Shown: positions 37,201 to 45,372 of the stretch, piece after piece
Numbering within the stretch: position 1 is the first letter of the stretch
Layout of the letters: every line of letters begins with the position of its first letter
Origin: Oceanospirillaceae bacterium UBA2001
Lineage (GTDB): Bacteria; Pseudomonadota; Gammaproteobacteria; Pseudomonadales; Balneatricaceae
NCBI GenBank assembly: GCA_002335115.1
Contig: DDCR01000140.1
Span: forward strand, 1 to 45,912
DNA length: 45,912 bases
Reading direction: 5' to 3'
Notes under the pieces: model-generated
Database searches by the model: none
Told to the model about the DNA's origin: nothing
Seen by the model: only the letters and a program-made list of their open reading frames with translations
Program-made: the position numbers and the translations under genes

Positions 37201-39021
37201 TTCAGGTCGAATGGTGTAGGGATATGCGTTGATGACCTTGACACCCATACGCTCCAAAATAGGTAACACATCAGATAGGGCTTTAGCTTGGCCGTGTCCA
37301 AATACTTTGAAATTTAGACTCTGGTCTGATTGATACACAGATCGGTATAAGTAGGTAGACAGTGGATTATCCGCATTAATTTTTTGTAGGCGGATTAAGT
37401 CCATAACAGCCACTTGGGCAGAAAAATTTTCTTGGTAGGCCAATGGAAAAGCATGGCCATACTGCTTAAACAGATGGTTACCCTCGGCTTCGCCACGTTT
37501 TTTATTAAGGGCGTGGTGTAAGTGGTCACTCCAGGCCAGCATGGCATTGCGCATTTGCTGTTCGATATCGTTAATGTCAAACGGCAAGTTGTGAATGTCT
37601 TTGCCATGCACCGTTAACTGCACCCGAGCTAGAGGCTGCTCAGAAAACATGACATTGAAGTCGACGCTAGAACCGGTGAATTCTCGTATCAGGATATTTT
37701 GCATTTTAATGCGCAATTGCGTGTTGAAGCGCTCACGTGGCACATACACTAGGGCGGTAGCAAAACGACCAAAAGTATCCAGACGAAGAAAGAGGCGCAA
37801 ATTATGCCGCTCTTGTGTGTCTAGTACCCCACGGATAATGGGGTAAAGTTCATCCACACTAGCTTGCAACATTTCGTCCCGAGGGTAGCTATTGAGAATG
37901 TGTTGTAAGGCCTTACCCTTATGACTGTTGGGTAATAGTTCAATGCGTTCACGTAAATCTTGGGCCTTGCGCCTTAGCAATGGTATTTCGTCAATACGAG
38001 CCGTATAGGCAGCAGAAGAATAAAGACCAAAAAAACGTTCTTCGCCAATAACATTACCTTGGCTGTCAAAGCGTTTAAGTCCCAAGTAGTCAAAATTCAC
38101 CGGGCGGTGCACTGTGGAGCGACTGGTAGATTTAGTCATGACTAGCATATTTTTGCGCAAGGCTAAATCTGAGTTGCGTGGCGATAGCGTCTTGGGCAAT
38201 AGGCTCTCGATACTACAGTTATGGTCACGAAAACTGCCCAGGCCAGTGCCTTTTTGTGGAGTAAGAAGACATAAACCTGTAACTGCGTCTTTTTTGAGTG
38301 CATAAGAGCGATAACCAATAAAGGTGAAGTGGCTGTCTGCTACCCAGCGCAAAAAAGCAATGTTCTCAGCCAAGTTTTCGGCTGCCACTGGCAAGTTTTG
38401 GGTTTCGAAAGTGTTAATAATGGAAACGAGTTTGTCACGCATGGGCAGCCAATCGTCCACCACTAAACGTACGTCACTAATAATCTCTGTAAGGCTAGTC
38501 ACTATTTTAGTCACAGCATCAGGATCATTTTGTTGATCAATTTCAAAACGCATGATGGCTTCTAAGTTGGCTCCATCAGCCTTACCTGTGAACGGTGATA
38601 TGTTGGTAATTTGGCCTTTATTATCGCGCTCGATAGCAACCACTGGATGGGTGGTGATATGAATGGTATGGCCTAACTGCACCAGGGCATTAGTAATGGA
38701 AGACACTAAAAAGGCTTTGTCATCGCAGGCGATGTCTACAATCGTGTGGCTGGTGTACCACTGATGTTCTTCATAATTAGGGTTATATACACGGATGTTA
38801 ACTTGATCTTTATGACGCAGCTGTGCGCAATCCCACAAGCTAGCTAACGCGCCATATAGGTTGTCTGTATCGAATTGTAATAATTCTGTGGGGATGCTTT
38901 CAGCGAAGTAGAGGCGGGCGAGTTGCTGCATGGTTGCAGACTTAGCCTTCTTTTGACGCTTTGCAATGAGGTCACAAACTAAATCAATAGCATTGTTTTT
39001 TTTATCTGTTAATGTGCGCAT
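34210..39021 (-). CDS. gdhB: NAD-specific glutamate dehydrogenase, large GDH-2 type
   Basis: This giant 1603-residue enzyme oxidises L-glutamate to 2-oxoglutarate and ammonia with NAD+. The N-terminal half (about 1-700) carries the long regulatory, ACT-like region of the bacterial 180-kDa class. The catalytic part has GGKVARGGLRWSDR, PLGAKGGFVCK with the catalytic lysine, GDMAGDVFGNGML, FIDPTPD and GEGGNLGFSQHGR. I choose the ATG at 39021 because AAGGAAGAG stands just upstream; an open extension to 39072 has no support. It heads the AST operon and disposes of the glutamate made there. In Pseudomonas aeruginosa gdhB is arginine-inducible through ArgR, and an ArgR-like site lies upstream here. 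Confidence 0.96.
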   Translation of the reverse strand: MRTLTDKKNNAIDLVCDLIAKRQKKAKSATMQQLARLYFAESIPTELLQFDTDNLYGALASLWDCAQLRHKDQVNIRVYNPNYEEHQWYTSHTIVDIACDDKAFLVSSITNALVQLGHTIHITTHPVVAIERDNKGQITNISPFTGKADGANLEAIMRFEIDQQNDPDAVTKIVTSLTEIISDVRLVVDDWLPMRDKLVSIINTFETQNLPVAAENLAENIAFLRWVADSHFTFIGYRSYALKKDAVTGLCLLTPQKGTGLGSFRDHNCSIESLLPKTLSPRNSDLALRKNMLVMTKSTSRSTVHRPVNFDYLGLKRFDSQGNVIGEERFFGLYSSAAYTARIDEIPLLRRKAQDLRERIELLPNSHKGKALQHILNSYPRDEMLQASVDELYPIIRGVLDTQERHNLRLFLRLDTFGRFATALVYVPRERFNTQLRIKMQNILIREFTGSSVDFNVMFSEQPLARVQLTVHGKDIHNLPFDINDIEQQMRNAMLAWSDHLHHALNKKRGEAEGNHLFKQYGHAFPLAYQENFSAQVAVMDLIRLQKINADNPLSTYLYRSVYQSDQSLNFKVFGHGQAKALSDVLPILERMGVKVINAYPYTIRPETGLDKWIIDFVIEIDPQVNLNRANVKERFQEAFGQIYMGRVANDRFNSLILAANLTWQQTILMRAIGSYLLQVQVPFSQAYMQSSLVRNADISHTLVRLFEARFDPNEEQSEDLVERLQEDISLALEQVSNLDEDRIVKHFLAVIMAMLRTNYFQTDSNGGRHEYLSCKLDPSQIPGVPLPLPKYEIFVYSTWVEGVHLRGGKVARGGLRWSDRQEDYRTEVLGLAKAQMVKNAVIVPLGAKGGFVCKQLPVTQDREILMAEVIRSYSTFIQALLDITDNIVNQQVVAPKQVRRFDDDDPYLVVAADKGTATFSDLANSISEKNAFWLGDAFASGGANGYDHKKMGITARGAWESVKRLFAEQGRDCQSQDFTVVAVGDMAGDVFGNGMLLSKHVCLQAAFNHLHIFIDPTPDARASFVERQRLFNLPRSSWTDYESKLISKGGGIFERSAKSIKLSPQMQSMMGTDTKKMAPNELIHALLKMPVDLFWNGGIGTYVKASSENHSDIGDPANDNLRVNGNQLGAKVIGEGGNLGFSQHGRIEFAQAGGFINTDAIDNSAGVDSSDHEVNIKILLSQLVDAGDMTIKQRNTLLASMTDEVGELVLSHNYHQTLVLSIAEGQASARLSDHKRLIHSLEKQGRLNRGLEGLPDDANMDERARVQAGLTRPEISVLLAYSKMRLFDELMAANIGNDAYLARSLEHYFPKVLSKKYPTAIASHPLRSEIIATHVTNQIGNRMGSTFGNYLQEEMGAEAGDIARAFTAACDIIDSQSLWHELDRVTLIIDYPKSMQLHKNIQTLLEDLTLWLLSQHPGQTIQTMVDQYQKPMAIYYSELTHLLPQEAIHRINAQADELTAMGMDSQISQRLSQLEFLYYGLDVARVASECQTKVTTTAQTWYRLYEKFQGDWLNQAIANLPIKDQWQRKAKGSLKQEFEASLAQLTHAVIVGDQDPAWELRNGALIERCLAILGELQSNTNINLAMLSVAVREIAKLKTSST

Positions 39022-39109
39022 AGAACTCTTCCTTGGGACATCAGCTAGCTTTACTTGAGGGAAGTGTAACAAATCTTGTTAATGCCAAGTGTATTATTCA
39101 AGAAAATGT

Positions 39110-39146
39110 TTGGCTGCACTAGGTCAAAACTTGAGCCGGTGCGACC
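39110..39146 (-). promoter_or_regulatory. Candidate ArgR tandem half-sites upstream of gdhB
   Basis: Read toward gdhB, GGTCGC (39146-39141), 8 bases, AA (39132-39131), 5 bases, GACCTA (39125-39120), 8 bases, AA (39111-39110). The pseudomonad AraC-type ArgR half-site is TGTCGC-N8-AA, repeated in the same direction five bases apart. The first copy has one mismatch and the second is poor, but the spacing fits exactly. A weak promoter (TTGAAT, 17 bases, CAAGAT) lies just downstream at 39101-39073. Confidence 0.5.
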
Positions 39147-39292
39147 CTAGTTTTTGTTATCATGACATTCAGGATATTTGTTCTAAACTTTTATGGATGA
39201 TTGATGTTTTTTCTATACACTGGCCTAACTTTGGCATGCCATTGATGACGTTTTATGCACCCACTTAATAATTCAGTGTATCCTTGAGGCCT

Positions 39293-40288
39293 ATGTCTAA
39301 GTTACAAAACTCCCACACCGTAGGTCTACTTTTATTATCCCGCCTGAGTGTGAGCCATTATGGGCAAATTGCTGAACTATTACTGCACACAAACCAAGTG
39401 TTGGAATACGCTAAATATAAACTTCAAGTGATGTCTGTGGGTAGCGATTCTGTGCTAGGTCCATCAGTTCAATACTTAGCGAGTGAACCGATTGATACCT
39501 TGTTTGTGATTGGGGACTTAATCACGCCCAATAAAGTTGATGTGACTTTAGAACGCTGGTTAGTCCAGCAGGCTAAAAGGGGTGTGACGATGTTAGCCAT
39601 AGGCACGGGTATTCTGCCCATGGCCCATGCTGGCTTGCTTAACGGTAAGCGCAGTTGTTGCCATTGGTCGATGATTGAAAATATGCGGGAAAATTTTCCT
39701 TCAGTCCTTTGGAGTCATCAATTGTTTGAGCAAGATGCGCAGATAATGACCTGTGCGGGTGGGGCCTCAACGACCGACTTTATGTTAGCGTGGTTGACCC
39801 AGCAGCAGGGCTTAGATGTGGCTGTGCATTTATCTGAATGGTTTTTGGTTGAGCGCATGCGCCCGCAAGATGCTGAGCAGCGTATTCCTCTTAAAGCGCG
39901 CATTGGCTCTAGTCAACCTAAACTGATTGAAGCTGTGACACTCATGGAAACCAATATAGAAGAGCCCTTGTCTCCCGATGATTTGGCATACCATGTCGGG
40001 CTGTCTCGAAGGCACTTAGAGCGCTTATTTAAAAAACATTTAGACAATGTACCTTCGCGGTTTTATTTGCAATTGAGATTAGATAAGGCTCGTCAAATGC
40101 TCAGGGACACGGATCGCTCTATTGTAGAAGTGGGCATGAGTTGTGGCTTTTCTTCTGCGAGTCATTTTAGCACCACCTACCGCACTTATTTTAATGTCAC
40201 ACCGCGCCAAGAGCGAGGCCGTGCTACCCATGTGGAATCAGCGCCTAGCTGGAACCATGCTGTGGTTATTCAGCGACGCTTAGATTAA
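39293..40288 (+). CDS. argR: AraC-family regulator, ArgR-like
   Basis: This protein of about 331 residues has an N-terminal DJ-1/PfpI-like glutamine-amidotransferase-fold sensing domain (about 8-190) and a C-terminal pair of AraC helix-turn-helix motifs (DDLAYHVGLSRRHLERLFKKH and VGMSCGFSSASHFSTTYR). Length and plan match the AraC-type ArgR of pseudomonads, which responds to arginine and activates the aru and gdhB operons; this is unrelated to E. coli ArgR. The divergent position next to gdhB-ast supports this role. ATG at 39293 follows GAGG at a short 3-base spacing; a TTG at 39284 would add three residues. marC follows after 26 bases. Confidence 0.85.
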   Translation: MSKLQNSHTVGLLLLSRLSVSHYGQIAELLLHTNQVLEYAKYKLQVMSVGSDSVLGPSVQYLASEPIDTLFVIGDLITPNKVDVTLERWLVQQAKRGVTMLAIGTGILPMAHAGLLNGKRSCCHWSMIENMRENFPSVLWSHQLFEQDAQIMTCAGGASTTDFMLAWLTQQQGLDVAVHLSEWFLVERMRPQDAEQRIPLKARIGSSQPKLIEAVTLMETNIEEPLSPDDLAYHVGLSRRHLERLFKKHLDNVPSRFYLQLRLDKARQMLRDTDRSIVEVGMSCGFSSASHFSTTYRTYFNVTPRQERGRATHVESAPSWNHAVVIQRRLD

Positions 40289-40314
40289 TTAGTTAACCTT
40301 ATATTGAGAAACGT

Positions 40315-40905
40315 ATGGATATTTTTGCTGCCGCCACTTTACTTTTTTTAGTGATGGATCCCCTGGGTAATATCCCTCTATTCTTGTCGGTGTTAAAACA
40401 AGTGCCTGAAGAGCGGCGACGACTCGTTTTACGCAGAGAATTACTCATCGCCTATTTGGTGTTGTTAATATTTTTAGTCTTAGGCCCCTATATTTTAAGT
40501 TTCTTACAGGTCTCTCAAGAGGCCATTCGGATTGGCGGGGGTATTGTATTATTTCTGATTGCCATAAAGATGGTGTTTCCAAAAGAAGGTGGCTTATTAG
40601 GTAAAACGCCCGATGGTGAGCCCTTTATCGTCCCTTTAGCTATTCCTCTTATGGCGGGACCTTCAAGTTTAGCCATGATTATGCTAATGCGAAAGTCAGC
40701 TGAAGGTCAGTGGTTAGACATGTGGTTAGCTGTCACTGCTGCTTGGGTTGTTTCTGCCCTTATTTTATTAGCTTCACGCAGGCTTTACGTTTTACTGGGA
40801 GAAAGAGGGCTGATCGCCATAGAGCGTTTGATGGGCATGGTGCTCATTATTATGGCGGTACAGATGCTTTTAGAGGGCACGGCAGAATATCTAAATTTGG
40901 CCTAA
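40315..40905 (+). CDS. MarC-family inner-membrane protein
   Basis: This 196-residue protein with six predicted transmembrane segments belongs to the MarC/YhgN family: MDPLGNIPLFLS at the start, GGGIVLFLIAIKMVF, and PLAIPLMAGPSSLAMIMLM in the middle. MarC itself was once tied to multiple resistance but that was not upheld; a few archaeal relatives carry neutral amino acids. Substrate is therefore uncertain. It lies 26 bases after argR on the same strand and may be co-transcribed. If so, an amino acid role would fit, but this is speculation. Confidence 0.9.
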   Translation: MDIFAAATLLFLVMDPLGNIPLFLSVLKQVPEERRRLVLRRELLIAYLVLLIFLVLGPYILSFLQVSQEAIRIGGGIVLFLIAIKMVFPKEGGLLGKTPDGEPFIVPLAIPLMAGPSSLAMIMLMRKSAEGQWLDMWLAVTAAWVVSALILLASRRLYVLLGERGLIAIERLMGMVLIIMAVQMLLEGTAEYLNLA

Positions 40906-40956
40906 TTATTGTTCTAATTGTTGAGGGTGTTTGGGGTTATTTGACCCACCTCCAAT

Positions 40957-41652
40957 TTAGGTACGTGCTTTTTCAAAGGCTGCCCAAGCCTTCTCAAATT
41001 CAGCTAGACCAAAACCTTCTTGGCGGGCTGGACCTAAAATCAGTTGCTCAGTCGTCAGCAACTGATCAATGGCTGCCTCAAGCAGGGGGATAACCTCTGG
41101 AGGAATGACTAAGGCGCCGTGTCTGTCTGCATGTACCAGGTCTCCATCGACCACGTGCATACCAAAAATAGTCACTGGCTGGCCAACACTGCGCACGTGC
41201 ACAAACCCATGGCTTGGGCCAATTGAACCTGCCACTACGGGAAATCCAGTGGGTAGATCACCCAAATCGCGCATAACCCCATTAGTTAAAGCGCCCCCGA
41301 GCCCAAAAGCCTTATGAATGGTGGTATTCACTTCGCCCCAATAAGCCCCAATAGCGTGGGGATAATCGATATCTTCCACTACGGCAATAGCCGGTCTTGG
41401 CCCTTCAGACATGTGCTGATAGTAATCTGCTCGGCGTTGTTTGATCACACTGGCGCTTTCTTTGGGAGGCGCTAGGGCGGCAATTTGAGCAGTGCGGGCA
41501 TAACCTACCATAGCCACATCTTCACTTGACGAGATGAGCATGGTGCCCTTGGTGAATTGATTGAAGCCTCGTTGGCCTTGAGCCACCTCAATGGCATTGC
41601 ACACCGTAGGCGTGTCTACACTTTGTAGCTTTTTCAACAAACTAACATTCAT
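40957..41652 (-). CDS. RraA/HMG-aldolase-fold protein
   Basis: This 231-residue protein has the RraA / 4-hydroxy-4-methyl-2-oxoglutarate and 4-carboxy-4-hydroxy-2-oxoadipate aldolase fold. The active-site segment reads GLGGALTNGVMRDLGDL; the Arg-Asp pair is kept, while the usual Asp before Gly (DG) is Asn. The upstream WGEV acid is present. It has the long C-terminal helix (FEKAWAAFEKA) seen in the aldolases rather than in RraA itself. True start is the ATG at 41652, which overlaps the hydrolase stop as ATGA. It is the last gene of the right-hand cluster and could release pyruvate or oxaloacetate from a ring-cleavage product. RNase E regulator is unlikely given the context. Confidence 0.8.
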   Translation of the reverse strand: MNVSLLKKLQSVDTPTVCNAIEVAQGQRGFNQFTKGTMLISSSEDVAMVGYARTAQIAALAPPKESASVIKQRRADYYQHMSEGPRPAIAVVEDIDYPHAIGAYWGEVNTTIHKAFGLGGALTNGVMRDLGDLPTGFPVVAGSIGPSHGFVHVRSVGQPVTIFGMHVVDGDLVHADRHGALVIPPEVIPLLEAAIDQLLTTEQLILGPARQEGFGLAEFEKAWAAFEKART

Positions 41653-42350
41653 TTTTGTACCATCCATTGTCTTAAGGCAGCGTTGGTGGCTGCAGGTTGT
41701 TCAAGTGTGGGAATATGCCCAGCGTTATGAATCTTAACGAAAGTCACATTAGATAGCAGGGTAACCATACATTCATGCTTTTCTAAGGGGCATATTTCAT
41801 CCGCTTCACCCATGAGCACTAAACAAGGCTTATCAAATAATGCCAATGTTTCCTGCTGGTCGTGACGATTTTTTAAAGCCAAGGATTGCCGCACAAATAC
41901 GTCCTCGCCTTGGCTCAAGGCCATATCAACACACAATTGGTCAAACTGTCTGTGGGCCTCTTGGGTAGCAAAATATCGCGGCACCATGGTGTCACGCAAG
42001 ACAGGCTCAAGCCGACCTGCCCGCACTGCATCTATCTGCGGTTGACGGGTGACCTTGACCGCATCTTCTTCAGCGCATGGGTTAGTATTCATCAGCGCTA
42101 ATCGAGTGACTCTCTCTGGTGACTGACGGATGATTTCCATGGCCACGATACCACCCATAGATAAGCCAGCTAGGGCAAATTTGTCGGGTGCTTGAGCCAG
42201 CACTTGAGCCGCAATATCAACCATATTGTTCGCCCCTCCAATGTTGCCAACCTGACACTCAGTAAGGTCTTCCAAGGCCGAAATCTGGGAGGCGTACATG
42301 CGGCTATCACACATCATGCCAGGCAGCAGGAGTAAAGGTTCAAGCTTCAT
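41649..42350 (-). CDS. Alpha/beta hydrolase
   Basis: This 233-residue alpha/beta hydrolase has a complete triad: nucleophile Ser64 in GLSMGG, Asp184 in GEADEICP and His212 in NAGHIPTLEQP. LLLPGMMCDSRMY at the start provides the oxyanion-hole loop. There is no signal peptide, so it acts in the cytoplasm, probably on an ester, lactone or C-C bond of a pathway intermediate. It lies nine bases after the bicupin and overlaps the aldolase-like gene by four bases (ATGA), so it is almost certainly co-translated with both. Confidence 0.88.
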   Translation of the reverse strand: MKLEPLLLLPGMMCDSRMYASQISALEDLTECQVGNIGGANNMVDIAAQVLAQAPDKFALAGLSMGGIVAMEIIRQSPERVTRLALMNTNPCAEEDAVKVTRQPQIDAVRAGRLEPVLRDTMVPRYFATQEAHRQFDQLCVDMALSQGEDVFVRQSLALKNRHDQQETLALFDKPCLVLMGEADEICPLEKHECMVTLLSNVTFVKIHNAGHIPTLEQPAATNAALRQWMVQK

Positions 42351-42359
42351 AACAAAGGT

Positions 42360-43316
42360 TCACTCACCCTGCCAAGTGAGGCCAGCACCATCATCTGTGC
42401 CCGTCACACGATAGAGACTGGCTTCTCCACTCACACACACTTCTAGGCTATGAGAAAGATGTGCAGGCACCCAGCAGGTATCCCCCGGATTCAGCACAAG
42501 TTGATCATGCCCCCAAGTCAACTTCCAGTGTCCCCGCATGACCATGAGCACTTCATCTTTTGCACTTTGGTAGGCCTGCTGACTAATCGATGTGCGCACC
42601 AATAACTCTACCACAAAGCCAGGTTTATCTTTGATGAGAGCGGTTTCTCCGATCACCTGACAGGGCTTATGCTTGGCTAAGGCCACCATGTCCCAGTACC
42701 GTGCCACATATTGGGGGATGAGGCTTTCAACAGGCAATTCAACAATATCAGCCAACTGCTTAGGGGTGAGTGGTGGCATTGGCTGCTCACCTATGGGTAA
42801 AGTTTCGCCTTTTTTAGTGTCATAAAGCACGCCTTTTTCACTTAACACCAAACCATGTGCTAAGGCATTTTTGAGCACCTGTGGCGCCCAAATAACACCT
42901 CCACCGGCATCATCTCCACCCAGTATAGCCATGATCATGCCATAATCTGTACCCACATTTTCAAAGCCACGAAAGATACGTGTGGGCATGCTGATGAGAT
43001 CACCTTCTTGCAATATTACTTCGCCTGCATCGCCGTTTAAGCCCCAAAAAAAACGCCATTTACCGCGCAATATAAAAAACACTTCTGCACTGTTGTGGTA
43101 ATGCAGGGAGTTAACACATTTGGGAGGCTGGCCAGCTGCACCAATGTTAAAGCCTGGCGTGGCTTTAATGTGCACATGTTGATCTGGGCTTTCTGCCACT
43201 CCAGCACCTATTATGGTGAAGTTTTCTTTTTGTTCGGAACCTGGCGTATGGGCATCAATAAATGCACTCCGGCATGGCTTTAGTTCACCATAGCGAACAA
43301 GGACTGGTTCAGTCAT
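42360..43316 (-). CDS. Bicupin protein with split metal-ligand sets
   Basis: This 318-residue protein contains two cupin barrels (about 60-130 and 235-305). The N-terminal cupin has His72, His74 and Glu78 (HYHNSAE) but the expected late histidine is Arg116 (MPTRIFRGFEN). The C-terminal cupin has lost the early pair (Tyr249, Ser251) yet keeps Glu255 and the late His289 (VPAHLSHS). It could be a dioxygenase of the gentisate type with one unusual site, or a non-redox isomerase or binding protein. The order after a SnoaL-like protein and before hydrolase and aldolase suggests a catabolic step. I do not recognise a characterised homologue. Confidence 0.78.
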   Translation of the reverse strand: MTEPVLVRYGELKPCRSAFIDAHTPGSEQKENFTIIGAGVAESPDQHVHIKATPGFNIGAAGQPPKCVNSLHYHNSAEVFFILRGKWRFFWGLNGDAGEVILQEGDLISMPTRIFRGFENVGTDYGMIMAILGGDDAGGGVIWAPQVLKNALAHGLVLSEKGVLYDTKKGETLPIGEQPMPPLTPKQLADIVELPVESLIPQYVARYWDMVALAKHKPCQVIGETALIKDKPGFVVELLVRTSISQQAYQSAKDEVLMVMRGHWKLTWGHDQLVLNPGDTCWVPAHLSHSLEVCVSGEASLYRVTGTDDGAGLTWQGE

Positions 43317-43347
43317 ACAATTATCCTATTGGGCAATGTCATTAAAA

Positions 43348-44316
43348 TTAAGCCGTTTGCATTAAAATTTGTTTCCAAATCGAGGTTTCGTCAAACACAA
43401 CAAATTCGCGTCTGATCCCATATGGACCAAACTCAACATGAGCGGCAGCCATAATATACACGTCAGCACCCGTGGGTTTACCAAAACTGCCCCAGCCCTC
43501 ATGCTTACCCTGCAAACTAAAACGGATGGCAGCTCTGGGCGGCATCAATGGATCTTGGCGACCAATTTGGTGATCGATGGTGAATGTGGCACTCGGGAAG
43601 CTCGCTCTTAAACCCATCCAAAAACGCTCTATTGGCCCCCAGGAGTGAGTACTAACACCGCCTGGATACTCAGACTGGCAGGCTCGGTCATATTGGGATT
43701 GAATGCAACTCACTTCAGCAGCCATAATGCGCTGCAATATGGATGCATATTTTTCACCAAACTCCTCTTGGTTACCTTGACCTCGGTATGGGCCCGGTTG
43801 GTCAATGGCAGGTGTGAACGGCTGCACGCAGTTTTCAGGGCCACCTTCACGGTCGATTAAATCTTGGGCATAGTCTTTTGGGTCTAGCCCTAACTGACGG
43901 ACAACGGCGCCTTGATCACGAATGAGCCATTCATCATTAATCTGATTGTTAATGGCGTGGCAATCGGCAATCACGCGATATTTAAGGGCCTTACCAGAAG
44001 CCGCGCCATACACACCATTACCGAGGTGGGTGGCTGTGGTGAGAATACGGTGAGAGGAAAGCATGCCCTCTTCAGGGCTTCCAGACCAAATTACATCCTC
44101 ACCCAATAACTGTCGGTCAGGGAATTCGGCTAAGGTAGCCATGGTCGCTGCAATTACAGTTTGATTACCCACTACCATAGAGCCTGGAGAGCGCACTGGA
44201 ATGTCGGCCGCGTAATAGTGATGCAAGGTAGCTAAGCCGCGCTGTTCCCAAATTTCTTGTGTGATGCCCAAAATATAGTCTGGGAAATCCTTAAATTTAC
44301 TGTCAAAACCCTTCAT
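43348..44316 (-). CDS. Tandem SnoaL-like (ester cyclase type) protein
   Basis: This 322-residue protein has two SnoaL/NTF2-like halves (about 10-135 and 190-320), the type often annotated 'ester cyclase' or nuclear transport factor 2 family. In the second half the GKPTGADVYIMAAAHVEFGPYGIRRE stretch is the typical strand pair. These folds host cyclases, isomerases and dehydratases acting on small hydrophobic ligands. I use the ATG at 44316, which overlaps the lacI stop as ATGA and has AAAGG nine bases upstream; an ATG at 44325 abuts the SD and is unlikely. It is followed 31 bases later by the bicupin gene. Confidence 0.8.
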   Translation of the reverse strand: MKGFDSKFKDFPDYILGITQEIWEQRGLATLHHYYAADIPVRSPGSMVVGNQTVIAATMATLAEFPDRQLLGEDVIWSGSPEEGMLSSHRILTTATHLGNGVYGAASGKALKYRVIADCHAINNQINDEWLIRDQGAVVRQLGLDPKDYAQDLIDREGGPENCVQPFTPAIDQPGPYRGQGNQEEFGEKYASILQRIMAAEVSCIQSQYDRACQSEYPGGVSTHSWGPIERFWMGLRASFPSATFTIDHQIGRQDPLMPPRAAIRFSLQGKHEGWGSFGKPTGADVYIMAAAHVEFGPYGIRREFVVFDETSIWKQILMQTA

Positions 44317-45332
44317 GGTTGCCATCCTTTTGGTATGCGAGCAGTACCCCTTACAATAATTGGTGAGCCAATCGATATGCGCTGGCTTTGCAAGCTATTG
44401 CCCGCAATTTGCTCCATCAATATACGCACTGTTTCTTGCACCATTTGATTAACTTGCTGGCGCACTGTGGTTAGGTTATAGGCGGGCCATGCAGCTGCAG
44501 GAACATCATCGTAGCTAATCAACGACACATCTTTAGGAATATTAAAACCTAACTCAAAACGCAAGGTGTCCATGACGGCTAACGCCATATGGTCGTTAGC
44601 TACGAATACCGCATCAGGGGGGTTGTCTGCAAACATTCTGCGGGTGGCTGCACTGGCCTGCTCCATAGAGAAGTCACCTACCTCCCGAGCATGCAGTTTG
44701 ACCCCAGCTTGTTGCAGGGCAGCGGTAAAGCCAAATTCACGATTACGCTGAGTTGATGCGCCTTCCCAACCTGCAATGTAGCCTAACTTGTTATGCCCAC
44801 CCGCTAACAAAAAGCGAGCCGCTTTTACCCCGCCATTAAAATTATCAGAGGTCACGCAGGATAAAGCTTCATCGTCTTGGGTGCGGTTAAACAGCACCAC
44901 TGGTACTCCCGCTGAGTGGCATCGATCAGCCAGTTTTGACGACAATGCAACTGAGGCAGCAATAATGCCATCAACTTGGTAGTCAAGGATTTCTTCAACC
45001 ACAGAGTCAATGTTGCCGGCTGTTTTGGAAGCCATAAAAATTAGAACATGGTAGCCTTTTTCTTGTAACTGAGTCGATAATTTTTCTATGGCTGTTGGAT
45101 AAAATTGGTTTTCTAAGTAGGCAACGACCAAGCCAATAATGCGACTCTTACCCGATACCATGGCTCTGGCTAAAACGTTAGGCCGATAGTTTAATTCAGC
45201 AGCGGCTTTATGGACTTTATCAATGGTCTTTTTCGAGGCGGAAGCCCCTGAGGTATAAACTCTGCTGACCGCAGACTGGCTCACACCTGCCAGGTCAGCC
45301 ACTTGTTGCGAGGTTACTTTATCTTTACTCAT
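44313..45332 (-). CDS. LacI-family transcriptional regulator
   Basis: This 339-residue regulator has an N-terminal helix-turn-helix (TSQQVADLAGVSQSAVSRVY), a hinge region (YRPNVLARAMVSGKS) and a periplasmic-binding-protein-like sensor (about 65-330) with LISYDDVPAAAWPAYNLTTVRQ near the end. The ATG at 45332 gives the family N-terminus MSKDKVTSQQ but lacks a good SD; a TTG at 45356 preceded by AGG would add eight residues. It overlaps the downstream SnoaL-like gene by four bases, so it is expressed with the catabolic cluster and probably regulates it and itself. The effector is unknown. Confidence 0.92.
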   Translation of the reverse strand: MSKDKVTSQQVADLAGVSQSAVSRVYTSGASASKKTIDKVHKAAAELNYRPNVLARAMVSGKSRIIGLVVAYLENQFYPTAIEKLSTQLQEKGYHVLIFMASKTAGNIDSVVEEILDYQVDGIIAASVALSSKLADRCHSAGVPVVLFNRTQDDEALSCVTSDNFNGGVKAARFLLAGGHNKLGYIAGWEGASTQRNREFGFTAALQQAGVKLHAREVGDFSMEQASAATRRMFADNPPDAVFVANDHMALAVMDTLRFELGFNIPKDVSLISYDDVPAAAWPAYNLTTVRQQVNQMVQETVRILMEQIAGNSLQSQRISIGSPIIVRGTARIPKGWQP

Positions 45333-45338
45333 GCGCTG

Positions 45339-45359
45339 CACCAATACTTGTACCAATAC
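45339..45359. repeat. Direct repeat at the lacI start
   Basis: Two copies of ACCAATAC lie 12 bases apart, directly in front of the lacI ATG. This may be an operator for autoregulation or may simply be sequence around the possible TTG start. LacI operators are usually palindromic, which argues against it. Confidence 0.3.
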
Positions 45360-45372
45360 CTAAAAAGGATAA

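Noticed and set aside
39022..39072. N-terminal extension of the glutamate dehydrogenase
   Set aside because: The ATG at 39021 has a strong AAGGAAGAG upstream, which lies inside the extension; the extra residues are not family-like.
40906..40956. Possible bidirectional terminator between marC and the aldolase-fold gene
   Set aside because: Short interrupted complementary segments (GGGT/ACCC, GTG/CAC) can be drawn, but there is no continuous stem or T run to support a terminator call.
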